A DNA stretch of 64,000 nucleotides from Streptacidiphilus jeojiense (GCF_000719095.1 NZ_JOEH01000005.1:62001-126000), one strand, 5' to 3'; positions 9,939 to 19,790 are shown, counted from the stretch's first letter. A program made the numbers and translations. Notes: generated from the sequence alone by a model not told the origin.

Positions 9939-10346
9939 TCAGACGCGACGGCGCTTCGGGGGGCGGCAGCCGTTGTGCGGGGTGGGGGTGACGTCCTGGA
10001 TCGAGCCGACCTCCAGGCCGGTGGCCTGGATGGAGCGGATCGCGGTCTCGCGGCCGGAGCCCGGACCCTTCACGAAGACGTCGACCTTGCGCATGCCGTG
10101 CTCCTGGGCGCGACGCGCGGCGGCCTCGGCGGCCATCTGCGCGGCGAACGGAGTCGACTTGCGGGAGCCCTTGAAGCCGACGTGGCCCGAGGACGCCCAC
10201 GCGATCACGTTGCCCGAGGGGTCCGTGATGGAGACGATGGTGTTGTTGAACGTGCTCTTGATGTGCGCGTGGCCGTGAGCGACGTTCTTCTTTTCCTTGC
10301 GGCGGATCTTCTTCGCGCCGGCAGCCTGACGACCCTTGGGGGGCAT
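9939..10346 (-). CDS. rpsK: 30S ribosomal protein S11
   Basis: S11 lies on the small-subunit platform and contacts the mRNA near the E site. The 135 residues show a basic N-terminal tail ([15 protein letters not shown]), the core [12 protein letters not shown], and the C-terminus [18 protein letters not shown], all diagnostic. It lies 74 bases after rpsM and 124 before rpoA in the alpha operon. Confidence 0.98.
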   Translation of the reverse strand: MPPKGRQAAGAKKIRRKEKKNVAHGHAHIKSTFNNTIVSITDPSGNVIAWASSGHVGFKGSRKSTPFAAQMAAEAAARRAQEHGMRKVDVFVKGPGSGRETAIRSIQATGLEVGSIQDVTPTPHNGCRPPKRRRV

Positions 10347-10420
10347 AAGTCTGTTTCTCCTACTGAGGTGGTCGGTCCGCTAGCCCAGCGGGCCGGATTC
10401 AAGTCCGGTGTTGGGGCGGA

Positions 10421-10801
10421 CTACTTCTTGCCGGGCTTCTTCTTGCCGGCAATCGCGCGACGCGGACCCTTGCGGGTACGGGCGTTGGTGTGGGTGCGCT
10501 GACCGTGGACCGGCAGGCCGCGGCGGTGACGCAGACCCTGGTAGCAGCCGATCTCGACCTTGCGGCGGATGTCAGCGGCGACCTCACGGCGGAGGTCACC
10601 CTCGACCTTGAAGTTGGCGTCGACGAAGTCGCGCAGCTTGACCAGGTCGTCCTCGGTGATGTCGCGAACACGGATGTTCGGGTTGACACCGGTCTCGGCG
10701 AGGGCGAGCTTCGAGCGGGTACGGCCGATGCCGTACACGTAGGTGAGGGCGATCTCGATCCGCTTTTCGCGGGGGAGATCAACGCCGGCGAGGCGTGCCA
10801 T
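10421..10801 (-). CDS. rpsM: 30S ribosomal protein S13
   Basis: S13 is in the head of the small subunit, where it bridges to the large subunit and touches P-site tRNA. The 126-residue protein begins [19 protein letters not shown], contains the helix-hairpin-helix segment [11 protein letters not shown], and ends in the basic tail ([27 protein letters not shown], given here only by its ends GQRTHTNAR and KKKPGKK). It is the first large gene downstream of rpmJ. Confidence 0.98.
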   Translation of the reverse strand: MARLAGVDLPREKRIEIALTYVYGIGRTRSKLALAETGVNPNIRVRDITEDDLVKLRDFVDANFKVEGDLRREVAADIRRKVEIGCYQGLRHRRGLPVHGQRTHTNARTRKGPRRAIAGKKKPGKK

Positions 10802-10987
10802 GAATGTGGCTCCTGTGTTCCTTCGGAGGTCTGACGCGATGCCTCTCCTTCGACTCTCGTCGAGGGAGCCCCGGCCTCCGGACCGAGGGTGGCAGTCCGC
10901 TCATCGTTTCCGACGAACGGATCGGGCATCCCGCTTCATGTTGTTTTTCGCGTCGCGCGAAGAGTTACGACCCGTGAAGGGAAGTGA

Positions 10988-11101
10988 TCAGCCCTGACGC
11001 TGCTTGTGGCGCAGGTTCTCGCAGATCACCATGACCCGACCGTGACGGCGGATCACCTTGCACTTGTCGCAGATCTTCTTGACGCTCGGCTTGACCTTCA
11101 T
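10988..11101 (-). CDS. rpmJ: 50S ribosomal protein L36, zinc-binding type
   Basis: A 37-residue protein: [19 protein letters not shown], then [18 protein letters not shown]. Cys11, Cys14, Cys27 and His32 are the zinc ligands of the C+ form of L36, which binds 23S rRNA in the large subunit. It lies between infA and rpsM, its standard place. The C+ form implies that a zinc-free paralogue under Zur control, if there is one, is elsewhere in the genome. Confidence 0.96.
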   Translation of the reverse strand: MKVKPSVKKICDKCKVIRRHGRVMVICENLRHKQRQG

Positions 11102-11164
11102 GGGATTCAGGTTCTCCGGGTCGAGCGCGCCGCGAGTGCACGCGGCGCGAGATCTGCTTCTTGC

Positions 11165-11386
11165 TTACTTGTACCGGTAGACAATTCGACCGCGGGTCAG
11201 GTCGTACGGGCTGAGCTCGACGACGACCCGGTCGTCCGGGAGGATGCGGATGTAGTGCATACGCATCTTGCCGCTGATGTGGGCGAGGACTTTGTGCCCG
11301 TTCTGCAGCTCTACCTTGAACATGGCGTTCGGCAGAGACTCGATGACGGTGCCCTCGATCTCGATGGCGCCTTGCTTTTTGGCCAT
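11165..11386 (-). CDS. infA: Translation initiation factor IF-1
   Basis: IF-1 is a single OB-fold protein that occupies the 30S A site during initiation. The 73 residues ([18 protein letters not shown], then [21 protein letters not shown] and a terminal [10 protein letters not shown]) match the family exactly; the middle string is quoted only in part as [14 protein letters not shown]. The 217-base gap to map upstream suggests its own promoter. A TAGACT (-10-like) occurs at about 11513-11518 on the minus strand, but I found no matching -35. Confidence 0.97.
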   Translation of the reverse strand: MAKKQGAIEIEGTVIESLPNAMFKVELQNGHKVLAHISGKMRMHYIRILPDDRVVVELSPYDLTRGRIVYRYK

Positions 11387-11603
11387 GTCCTGCGGGTATC
11401 GCCTTCCGGGGTTCGACTACCGTAGTCGGCACTCACGCAGGGACCGCTAAGTCCACCCTCGCCACAACGGACGAAGGCATGCGGGAGCAAGCTACGAGTG
11501 AGCCGACACAGCAGTCTACGTCAGCGGACAAGCGATCGCGAAATCCGTCAATCCCGGCGTCGCCCGCCCTGCACCCTCATCCCCGCTCCTCATCCCCGCA
11601 CCG

Positions 11604-12437
11604 TCAGCCCAGCGGGTCGGGCGCCGCGGTGATGCCCAGCTCGGCCAGCTTGGCCCGGCCGCCGTCGAAGGCGGTCAGCACCAGCGGACCCTCCTCGGTG
11701 ACGGCGATGGAGTGCTCCCAGTGCGAGGACCAGGTGCCGTCGTTGGTCTTGACGGTCCACTCGTCGGCCAGGGTGTGCGTCTTCGGGGTGCCGAGGCTGA
11801 CCATCGGCTCGATGGCGATGGCGAAGCCGGGCACCAGCTTCATCCCCCGGCCGCGCCGGCGGTCCACGTAGTTCAGCAGGTGCGGGTCCATGTGCATGGC
11901 CGAGCCGATGCCGTGGCCGCCGAAGTCCTCGATGATCCCGTACTTGCCCTTGGGCGGAAGCGGCTGGCGCCGGATGTAGGACTCGATGGCCCGGCTGATG
12001 TCGGACAGCCGGTTGCCCTTCTTCACCTGGGCGATGCCGGCCCACATCGAGTCCTCGGTGACCTGGCTGAGCCGCAGCAGCTCCTCGGCGTGGCCGCTGC
12101 CGACGAAGCAGGTGACGGCCGCGTCGCCGTGCCAGCCGTCGACGATGGCGCCGCAGTCGATGGAGATCATGTCGCCGTCGGCCAGCACCCGCTCGCCGGG
12201 GATGCCGTGGACCACCTCGTCGTTGACGGAGGCGCAGATCACACCGGTGAATCCGTGGTAACCGAGGAAGTTGGAGGTGGCGCCGTGGTCGGCGATCACC
12301 TTGGCCGCGATGGAGTTCAGCTCACCAGTGCTGATCCCCGGTGCCACCGCCTCCCGGCACGCCTTCAGCGCCTCGGCGACGACCAGGCCCGCCTCCCGCA
12401 TCTTCCTGATCTGCTCGGGGGTCTTGATCTCAACCAT
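11604..12437 (-). CDS. map: Methionine aminopeptidase type I
   Basis: Removes the initiator methionine from nascent proteins. The 277-residue protein has the pita-bread fold motifs: NDEVVHGIPG, metal ligands in SIDCGAIVDGWHGDAAVT, EDFGGHGIGSAMH, and EPMVSLG near the C-terminus. The start is set at MVEIKTPEQIRKM, with GGCGAGAG upstream; a 32-codon upstream extension lacks family support. It follows adk by 135 bases, the usual secY-adk-map-infA order. Confidence 0.96.
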   Translation of the reverse strand: MVEIKTPEQIRKMREAGLVVAEALKACREAVAPGISTGELNSIAAKVIADHGATSNFLGYHGFTGVICASVNDEVVHGIPGERVLADGDMISIDCGAIVDGWHGDAAVTCFVGSGHAEELLRLSQVTEDSMWAGIAQVKKGNRLSDISRAIESYIRRQPLPPKGKYGIIEDFGGHGIGSAMHMDPHLLNYVDRRRGRGMKLVPGFAIAIEPMVSLGTPKTHTLADEWTVKTNDGTWSSHWEHSIAVTEEGPLVLTAFDGGRAKLAELGITAAPDPLG

Positions 12438-12572
12438 GCACTCTCGCCTTCCAGTACCACGGGTTCTCTGCATTCGCTGCCGCCCGCCATCCACGGTACG
12501 GCCCTGCCGCGCAACGCGCGTCGGCCGTGACACCCGTCAGGGCGTCACGGCCGGCGTGCTCGTTCGAAGGGG

Positions 12573-13235
12573 TCAGCCCTCGTCGTCGTTCTTCCGCAGC
12601 GCCTCGATCGCGCGCCGGGTCACCTCGTCGACCGTGCCCAGCGCCGAGATGGTCGTGACCAGATCCTGCTTCTGGTAGTACTCGATGATCGGCTCGGTCT
12701 CCGTGTGGTAGACCTCCAGCCGAACCCGCACCTTGTCCTCGGCGTCGTCGGCGCGCTGGTACAGCTGCCCGCCGCACTCGTCGCACACACCCTCGGCCAC
12801 GGGGGGGTGGTACTCCACGTGGAAGATGTGTGCGTTGTCGTTGCGGCAGACCCGCCGACCGGCGATCCGGCGGACGACCTCGTCCTCCGGGACCTCCAGG
12901 TCGAGCACGCCGTCGAGCTCGATGCCCCACTCCGCCAGGATCTCGTCCAGCGCAGCCGCCTGGGCCACGTTGCGCGGGAAACCGTCCAACAGGAAGCCGC
13001 CGGCGGCATCGGGCTGGGCCAGGCGGTCCTTGGCCATGCCAATGGTCACCTCGTCGGGTACCAGCTTGCCCGACTCCATGATGCTCTTGGCAGCGAGACC
13101 GAGCTCGGTGCCCTGGCTGATGTTGGCGCGGAAGAGGTCACCGGTGGACACATGGGGAATGGACAGGGTCTTGGCCAGCAGAGCGGCCTGAGTACCCTTC
13201 CCGGCCCCAGGCGGCCCGACGAGGACAATACGCAT
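12573..13235 (-). CDS. adk: Adenylate kinase
   Basis: Catalyses ATP + AMP = 2 ADP and keeps adenylate balance in the cytosol. The P-loop GPPGAGKGT is at residues 7-15, followed by STGDLFR (AMP-binding) and DGFPRN. The long-form LID domain contains CRNDNAHIFH and CDECGGQLYQR, giving Cys, His, Cys, Cys in the positions of the zinc-type LID, though spacing differs from the Bacillus CxxC pairs. Its ATG overlaps the secY stop by one base (TGATG), so the two are probably translationally coupled. Confidence 0.97.
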   Translation of the reverse strand: MRIVLVGPPGAGKGTQAALLAKTLSIPHVSTGDLFRANISQGTELGLAAKSIMESGKLVPDEVTIGMAKDRLAQPDAAGGFLLDGFPRNVAQAAALDEILAEWGIELDGVLDLEVPEDEVVRRIAGRRVCRNDNAHIFHVEYHPPVAEGVCDECGGQLYQRADDAEDKVRVRLEVYHTETEPIIEYYQKQDLVTTISALGTVDEVTRRAIEALRKNDDEG

Positions 13236-14542
13236 CAGCGGAGGAACCCTTCGTAGTTGCGCTGCTGGAGCTGGCTCTCGATCTGCTTCACAGTTTCAAG
13301 GCCGACACCAACAATGATGAGGATGCTCGTACCGCCGAACGGGAAGTTCTGCGACGCCCCGAACAACCCGAGTGCGACCAGCGGCACCATCGCGATCAGG
13401 CCCAGGTACAGCGAGCCCGGCCAGGTGATCCTCGTCAGCACGTAGTTCAGGTATTCGGCCGTCGGGCGGCCCGCCCGGATGCCCGGGATGAAGCCACCAT
13501 ACTTCTTCATATTGTCGGCAACTTCTTCGGGGTTGAAGGAGATGGCCACGTAGAAGAAGGCGAAGAAGACGATCAACAGGAAGTACAGCCCGCCGTAGAG
13601 CGGCTTGTCGCTCTTGACCAGGTTCGTGTCGATCCACTGGGCCCATCCGGCGGTGCTTCCGCTCAGCTGGACGATCAGGCCCGGGATGTACAGCAGCGAG
13701 CTGGCGAAGATGACCGGGATCACACCGGCCTGGTTGACCTTCAGCGGGATGTAGGTCGAGGTCCCGCCGTAGGCCCGCCGCCCGATCATGCGCTTCGCGT
13801 ACTGCACCGGGATCCGGCGCTGTGCCTGCTCCACGAAGACCACCAGGGCGACCATGGCCAGACCCATGATGATCACGAAGGCGAAGGTGGCCCAGCCCTT
13901 GCTGGCCTTGATGGACCACAGCGAGGACGGGAAGCCGGCCGCGACCGAGGTGAAGATCAGGATCGACATGCCGTTGCCGATGCCCCGGTCGGTGATCAGC
14001 TCACCCAGCCACATGATGACCACGGTGCCCGCGGCCATCGTGATGACCATGGTCGCGATCCTGAAGATGCTCTGGTCCGGGACGATCTGGGTGGTGTCGC
14101 AGTTGACGCTGCCGAACAGGGCACCGGTCGAGGCGGTGGCCACGATGCCGGTCGCCTGCAGGATCGCCAGGGCGATGGTCAGGTAGCGGGTGTACTGCGT
14201 GATCTTGGTCTGACCGGCCTGGCCCTCCTTCTTCAGAGCGTCCAGGCGCGGGATCACCACCGTCAGCAGCTGAAGGATGATGCTGGAGGTGATGTAGGGC
14301 ATGATGCCCAGCGCGAAGACGGTGATCTGCAGCAGAGCGCCACCACTGAAGAGGTTGACCAGGCCGAGCAGCCCGTTCCCGCTCTTCGACGAGGCACTCA
14401 CACACGCCTGGACGGCCTTGAAGTTCACTCCGGGGACGGGGATGTGGGCACCCATCCGGAAGACGACCATGATGCCCAGCGTGAACAGCAGCTTCTTGCG
14501 CAGGTCGGGCGTCTTGAACGCCCGGGCGAACGCGGTGAGCAC
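13235..14542 (-). CDS. secY: Preprotein translocase subunit SecY
   Basis: SecY forms the protein-conducting channel of the cytoplasmic membrane with SecE (encoded at 61.9 kb) and SecG. The 435-residue protein shows about ten hydrophobic segments, the family entry TPDLRKKLLFTLGIMVVFR, the plug/TM2 region GVNFKAVQACVSASSKSG, and the cytosolic loop EQAQRRIPVQYAKRMIGRR that contacts SecA and the ribosome. A strong terminator separates it from rplO, so the 294 bases upstream must hold its own promoter. TAGAGT and TAGGTT are candidate -10 boxes near 14670-14710, but neither has a good -35. Confidence 0.97.
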   Translation of the reverse strand: MLTAFARAFKTPDLRKKLLFTLGIMVVFRMGAHIPVPGVNFKAVQACVSASSKSGNGLLGLVNLFSGGALLQITVFALGIMPYITSSIILQLLTVVIPRLDALKKEGQAGQTKITQYTRYLTIALAILQATGIVATASTGALFGSVNCDTTQIVPDQSIFRIATMVITMAAGTVVIMWLGELITDRGIGNGMSILIFTSVAAGFPSSLWSIKASKGWATFAFVIIMGLAMVALVVFVEQAQRRIPVQYAKRMIGRRAYGGTSTYIPLKVNQAGVIPVIFASSLLYIPGLIVQLSGSTAGWAQWIDTNLVKSDKPLYGGLYFLLIVFFAFFYVAISFNPEEVADNMKKYGGFIPGIRAGRPTAEYLNYVLTRITWPGSLYLGLIAMVPLVALGLFGASQNFPFGGTSILIIVGVGLETVKQIESQLQQRNYEGFLR

Positions 14543-14773
14543 GGTGCCTCCTGCAGCTCCCTGCCGAGAGCGGCGGGAGGGACGGTGGTTCTGGGCCCGC
14601 TACGAGTGCAACAGGGCCGGAAGACGGTGGGTGTGCCACCGTTCGGCAACGGCTCACGGACAGAGTCTGCGGCCAACCTACAAGTGGACTCCACGGACTC
14701 TAACAGTCCGTGGCCACTCGAATGAAGCGCGTTGCCCGCACAGCTTGGACCGGCACCCGGGTCGGCACGCCGA

Positions 14774-14815
14774 AAGGCCCGGTTCCCCCCTGCGAACAGG
14801 GGGGAACCGGGCCTT
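14774..14815 (-). terminator. Strong terminator between rplO and secY
   Basis: A perfect 19-bp stem (AAGGCCCGGTTCCCCCCTG and its complement) closes on a CGAA tetraloop, 21 bases after the rplO stop. It divides the spc operon from secY-adk-map. Confidence 0.85.
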
Positions 14816-14836
14816 GAAGGCCTGTCAGGTGAGAAC

Positions 14837-15292
14837 TCAGATGAGCTCGGTCACCGAACCGCCGGCAGCGGTGATCTTCTCCGCGGCGGAGCCGGAGACG
14901 GCGTCAACCGAAACCTGCAGCGCGACGGTGATCTCACCGGTGCCGAGCACCTTGACGAGCGAGTTCTTGCGAACCGCACCCTTGGCGACCAGGTCCTCGA
15001 CGGTGACCTCGCCACCCTCGGGGTAGAGCGCACCGAGCTTGTCCAGGTTCACCACCTGGAACTCGACCCGGAACGGGTTCTTGAAGCCCTTGAGCTTCGG
15101 CAGGCGCATGTGAAGGGGCATCTGGCCACCCTCGAAACGCGCCGGCACCTGGTAGCGGGCCTTGGTGCCCTTGGTACCACGACCAGCGGTCTTACCCTTG
15201 GATGCCTCACCACGACCGACACGGGTCTTGGCGGTCTTGGCACCCGGGGCGGGACGCAGGTTGTGGATCTTCAGCGGGTTCTGCTCCGCCAT
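14837..15292 (-). CDS. rplO: 50S ribosomal protein L15
   Basis: L15 is a late-assembly large-subunit protein bound to 23S rRNA. The 151 residues include [19 protein letters not shown], the Gly/Lys-rich extended arm ([15 protein letters not shown]), and the globular C-terminus. The ATG directly abuts the rpmD stop codon (TAAATG), and a terminator follows, making it the last gene of the spc transcript. Confidence 0.98.
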   Translation of the reverse strand: MAEQNPLKIHNLRPAPGAKTAKTRVGRGEASKGKTAGRGTKGTKARYQVPARFEGGQMPLHMRLPKLKGFKNPFRVEFQVVNLDKLGALYPEGGEVTVEDLVAKGAVRKNSLVKVLGTGEITVALQVSVDAVSGSAAEKITAAGGSVTELI

Positions 15293-15475
15293 TTAGTCCA
15301 CCTCCTCGACCGTGACGAGGTGGCGGACGGTCTGGGCCATCCCGCGGATCTCGGGACGGTCCTCCTTCACGACCACGTCGTGCATGCGCTTGAGACCAAG
15401 CGAACGCAGGGTGTCACGGTGGTTCTGCTTGCTGCCGATGTAGGACTTGGTCTGGGTGATCTTCAGGCGAGCCAT
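15293..15475 (-). CDS. rpmD: 50S ribosomal protein L30
   Basis: A 60-residue protein, [20 protein letters not shown], then [15 protein letters not shown] and a C-terminal LVTVEEVD: the whole small L30 family. Its ATG overlaps the rpsE stop by one base (TAATG), and its stop touches the rplO start, so rpsE-rpmD-rplO are tightly coupled. Confidence 0.97.
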   Translation of the reverse strand: MARLKITQTKSYIGSKQNHRDTLRSLGLKRMHDVVVKEDRPEIRGMAQTVRHLVTVEEVD

Positions 15476-16101
15476 TACGCAGCCCCCTGCCCAGCCGCAC
15501 GCGCACGCAGCAGGGCTGCGGGAGCGACGTCCTCGAGCGGCAGGCCACGGCGGGCCGCGATCTCCTCGGGGCGCGAGAGGCCCTTCAGAGCGGCGACCGT
15601 GGCGTGCACGATGTTGATGGCGTTGTCGGAGCCCAGGGACTTCGACAGGATGTCGTGGACGCCGGCGCACTCGAGCACGGCGCGCACGGGACCACCGGCG
15701 ATGACACCGGTACCCGGCGAAGCCGGCTTGAGCAGGACGACGCCCGCGGCCTTCTCACCCTGGATGGGGTGCGGGATGGTGCCCTGGATGCGGGGAACCT
15801 TGAAGAAGTTCTTCTTCGCTTCCTCGACACCCTTGGCAATGGCCGCGGGAACTTCCTTGGCCTTGCCGTAACCGACACCTACGGTGCCGTCACCATCGCC
15901 CACCACGACCAGCGCGGTGAAGCTGAAGCGACGACCACCCTTGACAACCTTGGCGACACGGTTGATCGCGACAACACGCTCGACGTACGCGGTCTTCTCG
16001 ACGACGGGAGCGCCGTCACGACCATCCCGCTTACGGTCACGCCGCTCGCCACCGCCGGTGCCGCCGCCGGCGCCGCTACCGCGGCGCTGGGGTCCAGCCA
16101 T
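15475..16101 (-). CDS. rpsE: 30S ribosomal protein S5
   Basis: S5 lies at the small-subunit mRNA entry and helps set decoding accuracy. The first ~30 residues are a Gly/Arg-rich tail ([18 protein letters not shown]). The dsRNA-binding domain follows ([20 protein letters not shown]), then the C-terminal domain with [22 protein letters not shown] (quoted ends GVHDIL and NIVHAT). The length of 208 is long because of the N-terminal tail and an Ala-rich C-terminus. It overlaps rpmD by one base. Confidence 0.98.
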   Translation of the reverse strand: MAGPQRRGSGAGGGTGGGERRDRKRDGRDGAPVVEKTAYVERVVAINRVAKVVKGGRRFSFTALVVVGDGDGTVGVGYGKAKEVPAAIAKGVEEAKKNFFKVPRIQGTIPHPIQGEKAAGVVLLKPASPGTGVIAGGPVRAVLECAGVHDILSKSLGSDNAINIVHATVAALKGLSRPEEIAARRGLPLEDVAPAALLRARAAGQGAA

Positions 16102-16146
16102 TGGATTTACCTCTCTCGTTTACGTCCGCCAGCTTGGGCGAGCGGG

Positions 16147-16530
16147 TCAGAAGTCGAGCCCGGACTCACGGGCGGCGTCCGCCAGGGCGGCGATGCGCCC
16201 GGCGTACTGGTTGCCCGCGCGGTCAAAGACGACCGACTCGATGCCGGCGGCCTTGGCGCGCTCGGCGACCAGGGCTCCGACCTTCTTGGCCTGCTCGGTC
16301 TTGTCACCGTCGACGCCCTTGATGGACACGTCGAGGGTGGACGCCGAAGCCAGCGTGTGGCCCGCGAGGTCGTCGATCACCTGCGCCACGATGTGGCGGT
16401 TGGACCGGGACACGACCAGGCGCGGACGCACCGGCGTACCGGAGACGCGCTTGCGGACGCGGATGGCGCGGCGCTTGCGGGCGGCAGCCTTGTAGGCGTT
16501 GCCCTTGCCGATCTTCACACTGAGGCTCAT
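16147..16530 (-). CDS. rplR: 50S ribosomal protein L18
   Basis: L18 binds 5S rRNA and docks it on the large subunit with L5. The 127-residue protein has the basic N-terminal arm ([18 protein letters not shown]), [20 protein letters not shown] and the C-terminal [20 protein letters not shown]; these match the family throughout. It lies 3 bases after rplF and 45 before rpsE. Confidence 0.98.
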   Translation of the reverse strand: MSLSVKIGKGNAYKAAARKRRAIRVRKRVSGTPVRPRLVVSRSNRHIVAQVIDDLAGHTLASASTLDVSIKGVDGDKTEQAKKVGALVAERAKAAGIESVVFDRAGNQYAGRIAALADAARESGLDF

Positions 16531-16533
16531 GAG

Positions 16534-17073
16534 TTACTTACCACTCTTTCCGACCTTGCGGCGGATGACCTCGCCGGCGTACTTGACACCCTTGGCCTTG
16601 TACGGGTCGGGCTTGCGCAGCTTGCGGATCTTGGCCGCGACCTCACCGACCTGCTGCTTGTCGATGCCGTCCACGTGGAACTTGGTGGGCGACTCGACGA
16701 CGAAGGCGATGCCTTCGGGGGCCTCGATCACGATCGGGTGGCTGTAGCCGAGCGCGAACTCCATGGAGGAGCCCTTCGCTGCGACTCGGTAGCCGACGCC
16801 GCTGATCTCGAGCGACTTGCGGTAGCCCGCGGTCACGCCGGTGATCATGTTCGCCACCAGCGTGCGAGTCAGGCCGTGCAGGGCCTTGGACTGACGCTCG
16901 TCGTTGGGGCGGGTGACGAGCAGAGTGCCGTCCTCACCCTTGGCGATGTCGATCGGCGCGGCAACGGTGTGGGCAAGGGAACCCTTGGGGCCCTTGACCG
17001 AGACCGTGCGGCCATCGATGGTGACGTCCACGCCGGCGGGAACCGGGATGGGCAGCCGTCCAATGCGAGACAT
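16534..17073 (-). CDS. rplF: 50S ribosomal protein L6
   Basis: L6 binds near the sarcin-ricin loop, next to the site used by EF-G and EF-Tu. The 179 residues form two duplicated alpha/beta domains and start [20 protein letters not shown]. The conserved C-terminal stretch is [20 protein letters not shown]. It sits 23 bases after rpsH in the spc operon. Confidence 0.98.
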   Translation of the reverse strand: MSRIGRLPIPVPAGVDVTIDGRTVSVKGPKGSLAHTVAAPIDIAKGEDGTLLVTRPNDERQSKALHGLTRTLVANMITGVTAGYRKSLEISGVGYRVAAKGSSMEFALGYSHPIVIEAPEGIAFVVESPTKFHVDGIDKQQVGEVAAKIRKLRKPDPYKAKGVKYAGEVIRRKVGKSGK

Positions 17074-17096
17074 TGCTGTACCTCCGTTTCCCTGAG

Positions 17097-17504
17097 TTAC
17101 CAGACGTAGGCGAGGACTTCCCCACCCACGCCCTTCTTGGCTGCCTGCTGTCCGGTGAGCAGACCAGCGGAAGTGGAGATGATCGCCACTCCCAGGCCGC
17201 CGAGCACCTTCGGCATAGCGGTGGACTTGGTGTAGACCCGCAGACCCGGCTTGGAGATCCGCTTGATGCCCGCGATCGAGCGCTCGCGGTTGGGGCCGAA
17301 CTTGAGGTCGACGGTCAGCTTCTTGCCGACCTCGCCCTCCTTGGGCTCCTCAACCTTCCATCCCGTGATGTAGCCCTCCTGCTGGAGGATCTCGGCGATG
17401 TGAGTCTTGATCTTGCTGTGGGGCATCACGACAGTGTCGTGGTAGGCCGAGTTCGCGTTTCGCAGACGCGTCAGCATGTCTGCGATCGGGTCGGTCATGG
17501 TCAT
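17097..17504 (-). CDS. rpsH: 30S ribosomal protein S8
   Basis: S8 is a primary 16S rRNA-binding protein. The protein is 135 residues, starting [18 protein letters not shown], with [19 protein letters not shown] and the RNA-contacting C-terminus [10 protein letters not shown]. The start is the first Met of MTMTDP, as in other Streptomyces. In E. coli S8 represses the spc operon by binding mRNA at rplE; I did not identify such a site here. The 201-base gap to rpsN upstream holds a small bulged stem (GGGACTCC/GGAGTTCCC at about 17639-17660). Confidence 0.98.
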   Translation of the reverse strand: MTMTDPIADMLTRLRNANSAYHDTVVMPHSKIKTHIAEILQQEGYITGWKVEEPKEGEVGKKLTVDLKFGPNRERSIAGIKRISKPGLRVYTKSTAMPKVLGGLGVAIISTSAGLLTGQQAAKKGVGGEVLAYVW

Positions 17505-17705
17505 GATGGCCTGTGGCCTCTCTCACCGCGGTTTCCCGAAGCGCGCAGCCCGGGGTTGAACCAGAGCGGGCGCGGCGCGGGGACCTACGGTGTAGTAAGA
17601 CGAATCAGGGGCGCAGGGCCCCGACCTCACCACCTTACGGGACTCCTCACGGAGTTCCCAAAACGGCGGCCAGGCCGGCGGCCCTGCTGACCCAGAGTTC
17701 CTGGA

Positions 17706-17891
17706 CTACCAGGAGCTCTTGGTGACACCCGGCAGCTCGCCGCGGTGAGCCATCTCACGAAGGCAGACGCGGCAGAGGCCGAACTTGCGGTACACGGAGT
17801 GCGGGCGACCGCAGCGCTGGCAGCGGGTGTAACCCCGGACGCCGAACTTCGGCTTGCGCTCCGCCTTCGCGATGAGGGACTTCTTCGCCAT
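17706..17891 (-). CDS. rpsN: 30S ribosomal protein S14, zinc-binding type Z
   Basis: A 61-residue short S14 with two zinc CxxC pairs, CQRC and CRVC, found in the small-subunit head. The start is [16 protein letters not shown]; the 12 upstream codons lack family support. It lies 4 bases after rplE. Like L36 in this window it is the zinc-requiring form; Streptomyces usually carry a zinc-independent S14 paralogue elsewhere. Confidence 0.97.
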   Translation of the reverse strand: MAKKSLIAKAERKPKFGVRGYTRCQRCGRPHSVYRKFGLCRVCLREMAHRGELPGVTKSSW

Positions 17892-17895
17892 GTGC

Positions 17896-18465
17896 TCAGT
17901 TCTCCTTGAACGGGAAGCCAAGGGCACGCAGCAGCGCCCGGCCCTCGTCGTCGGTCTGGGCAGTGGTGACCACCGTGATGTCCATGCCCCGCTGCCGGTC
18001 GACCTTGTCCTGGTCGATCTCGTGGAACATGACCTGCTCGGTCAGACCGAAGGTGTAGTTGCCCTTGCCGTCGAACTGCTTCGGCGACAGACCGCGGAAG
18101 TCGCGGATGCGCGGGAGCGCGAGCGACACCAGACGGTCCAGGAACTCCCACATGCGGTCCCCGCGAAGGGTGACGTGGGTACCGATCGGCTGGCCCTCAC
18201 GCAGCTTGAACTGCGCGATGGACTTGCGGGCCTTGGTCACGGTCGGCTTCTGGCCGGTGATCGCGGTGAGGTCCTTGACCGCACCGTCGATCAGCTTGGA
18301 GTCGCGGGCGGCGTCGCCCACACCCATGTTGACCACGACCTTGACCAGGCCGGGGATCAGCATGACGTTCTCGTACGAGAACTGCTCCTGCAGCTGACCC
18401 TTGATCTCGGAGCGGTAGCGCTCCTTGAGACGGGGGGTCACCTTCTCAACAGAGGTGTCGGTCAT
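17896..18465 (-). CDS. rplE: 50S ribosomal protein L5
   Basis: L5 binds 5S rRNA and contacts P-site tRNA through the central protuberance. The 189-residue protein includes [40 protein letters not shown] and a C-terminal [19 protein letters not shown]. Its ATG overlaps the rplX stop by one base (TGATG), so translation is likely coupled to L24. Confidence 0.98.
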   Translation of the reverse strand: MTDTSVEKVTPRLKERYRSEIKGQLQEQFSYENVMLIPGLVKVVVNMGVGDAARDSKLIDGAVKDLTAITGQKPTVTKARKSIAQFKLREGQPIGTHVTLRGDRMWEFLDRLVSLALPRIRDFRGLSPKQFDGKGNYTFGLTEQVMFHEIDQDKVDRQRGMDITVVTTAQTDDEGRALLRALGFPFKEN

Positions 18466-18800
18466 CAGATGTCCTCACCGGTTCGCTTGGCAACGCGGAT
18501 CTTGTTGCCCTCGTCATCGAAGCGGTAACCGACGCGGGTGACGACCTTCTTGCCGTCCTTCTCCACGACGAGCTGAACGTTGCTCACGTGGATCGGGGCC
18601 TCAGTGGTCACGATGCCGCCGGTCTGGGCACCACGGGCGGTCTGGCCGACCTTGGTGTGCTTCTTGACCCGGTTGACACCCTCGACCAGGACGCGGTTCT
18701 CAGTGGGGATGGCCTGGATGACCTTGCCCTGCTTGCCCTTGTCCTTGCCGGTGATGACCTGGACCAGGTCACCCTTCTTGATCTTCATGCTGTTCGCCAT
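18465..18800 (-). CDS. rplX: 50S ribosomal protein L24
   Basis: L24 is one of the two assembly-initiating proteins of the large subunit. The 111 residues contain the KOW motif [20 protein letters not shown] and the [19 protein letters not shown] segment. It lies 3 bases after rplN and overlaps rplE by one base. Confidence 0.98.
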   Translation of the reverse strand: MANSMKIKKGDLVQVITGKDKGKQGKVIQAIPTENRVLVEGVNRVKKHTKVGQTARGAQTGGIVTTEAPIHVSNVQLVVEKDGKKVVTRVGYRFDDEGNKIRVAKRTGEDI

Positions 18801-18803
18801 GAT

Positions 18804-19175
18804 TTAGAGCACCTCCGGCGCAAGCGAGATGATCTTCATGAACTTCTTGTCGCGCAGCTCGCGGCCCACCGGGCCGAAGATGCGCGTGCCGCGCGGGTCA
18901 CCATCGGTGTTCTTGAGGATGACGGCGGCGTTCTCGTCGAAACGGATGTAGGAACCGTCCGGACGACGGCGCTCCTTCACGGTGCGGACGATGACGGCCT
19001 TGACCACATCGCCCTTCTTCACGTTGCCACCGGGGATCGCGTCCTTGACGGTGGCGACGATGACGTCACCGATACCCGCGTAGCGTCGGCCGGAGCCACC
19101 GAGAACACGGATGCAAAGGATCTCCTTCGCACCAGTGTTGTCGGCGACACGCAGTCGCGACTCCTGCTGGATCAC
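18804..19175 (-). CDS. rplN: 50S ribosomal protein L14
   Basis: L14 sits on the interface side of the large subunit and forms a bridge with 16S rRNA. It begins [19 protein letters not shown] and ends [20 protein letters not shown]. The length is 123, one more than the 122 I expect, because of an inserted Thr in the loop [10 protein letters not shown] 112-base gap separates it from rpsQ, the longest inside the rpsJ-to-rpsN stretch. Confidence 0.98.
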   Translation of the reverse strand: MIQQESRLRVADNTGAKEILCIRVLGGSGRRYAGIGDVIVATVKDAIPGGNVKKGDVVKAVIVRTVKERRRPDGSYIRFDENAAVILKNTDGDPRGTRIFGPVGRELRDKKFMKIISLAPEVL

Positions 19176-19287
19176 AGCTTTCTCCTGATCGTCAACGATC
19201 GGGACCGGGCCGGCCCGCTGCTCACCCGAGCGCTCCTCCGGGGAGGAACCTCAGGCACATACGGACCGCGCCCAATCGCGTTCGTTA

Positions 19288-19566
19288 CTACTTGGCCTTC
19301 TCGAGGATCTCGACGACGCGCCAGCGCTTCGTCGCGGACAGCGGCCGGGTCTCCATGAGGAGGACGCGGTCGCCGACGCCCGCGGCGTTGGCCTCGTCGT
19401 GCGCCTTCAGCTTGTTCGTACGGCGGATGACCTTGCCGTACAGCGCGTGCTTGACGCGGTCCTCGACGGCGACGACGACGGTCTTGTCCATCTTGTCGCT
19501 GACGACCAGACCCTCACGGGTCTTGCGGAAGCCGCGTGCTGCGGTCGTGTTCTCAGTCTCAGTCAT
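19288..19566 (-). CDS. rpsQ: 30S ribosomal protein S17
   Basis: S17 is an OB-fold 16S rRNA-binding protein needed early in 30S assembly. The 92-residue protein contains [20 protein letters not shown] and [21 protein letters not shown] (quoted ends [11 protein letters not shown] and ILEKAK). Its ATG overlaps the rpmC stop by one base. It closes the rpsC-rplP-rpmC-rpsQ block. Confidence 0.98.
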   Translation of the reverse strand: MTETENTTAARGFRKTREGLVVSDKMDKTVVVAVEDRVKHALYGKVIRRTNKLKAHDEANAAGVGDRVLLMETRPLSATKRWRVVEILEKAK

Positions 19567-19790
19567 CAGGCGCTCTCCACCGTCTCGATGCCCAGCTCGC
19601 GCTCACGCATCAGGGTGTAGATCCGCGCGATGTCCTTGCGGACGAGCTTGAGCCGTCCGTGGTTGTCGAGCTGCCCGGTCGCCGCCTGGAAGCGGAGGTT
19701 GAACAGCTCCTCCTTGGCCTCACGGAGCTTGGCGACGAGGGCCTCGTCGTCGAGCTCGCGAAGCTCTGCAGCCTTGGTGGTGGCCGACAT
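19566..19790 (-). CDS. rpmC: 50S ribosomal protein L29
   Basis: L29 lies at the tunnel exit beside L23 and contributes to the docking site for SRP and trigger factor. The 74 residues form two helices, with [20 protein letters not shown] and [19 protein letters not shown]. One-base overlaps join it to rplP upstream and rpsQ downstream. Confidence 0.97.
   Translation of the reverse strand: MSATTKAAELRELDDEALVAKLREAKEELFNLRFQAATGQLDNHGRLKLVRKDIARIYTLMRERELGIETVESA

Noticed and set aside
10965..11432. A 155-codon frame over rpmJ and infA
   Set aside because: Shadow of infA and rpmJ in another frame; the true 37-residue L36 lies within it.
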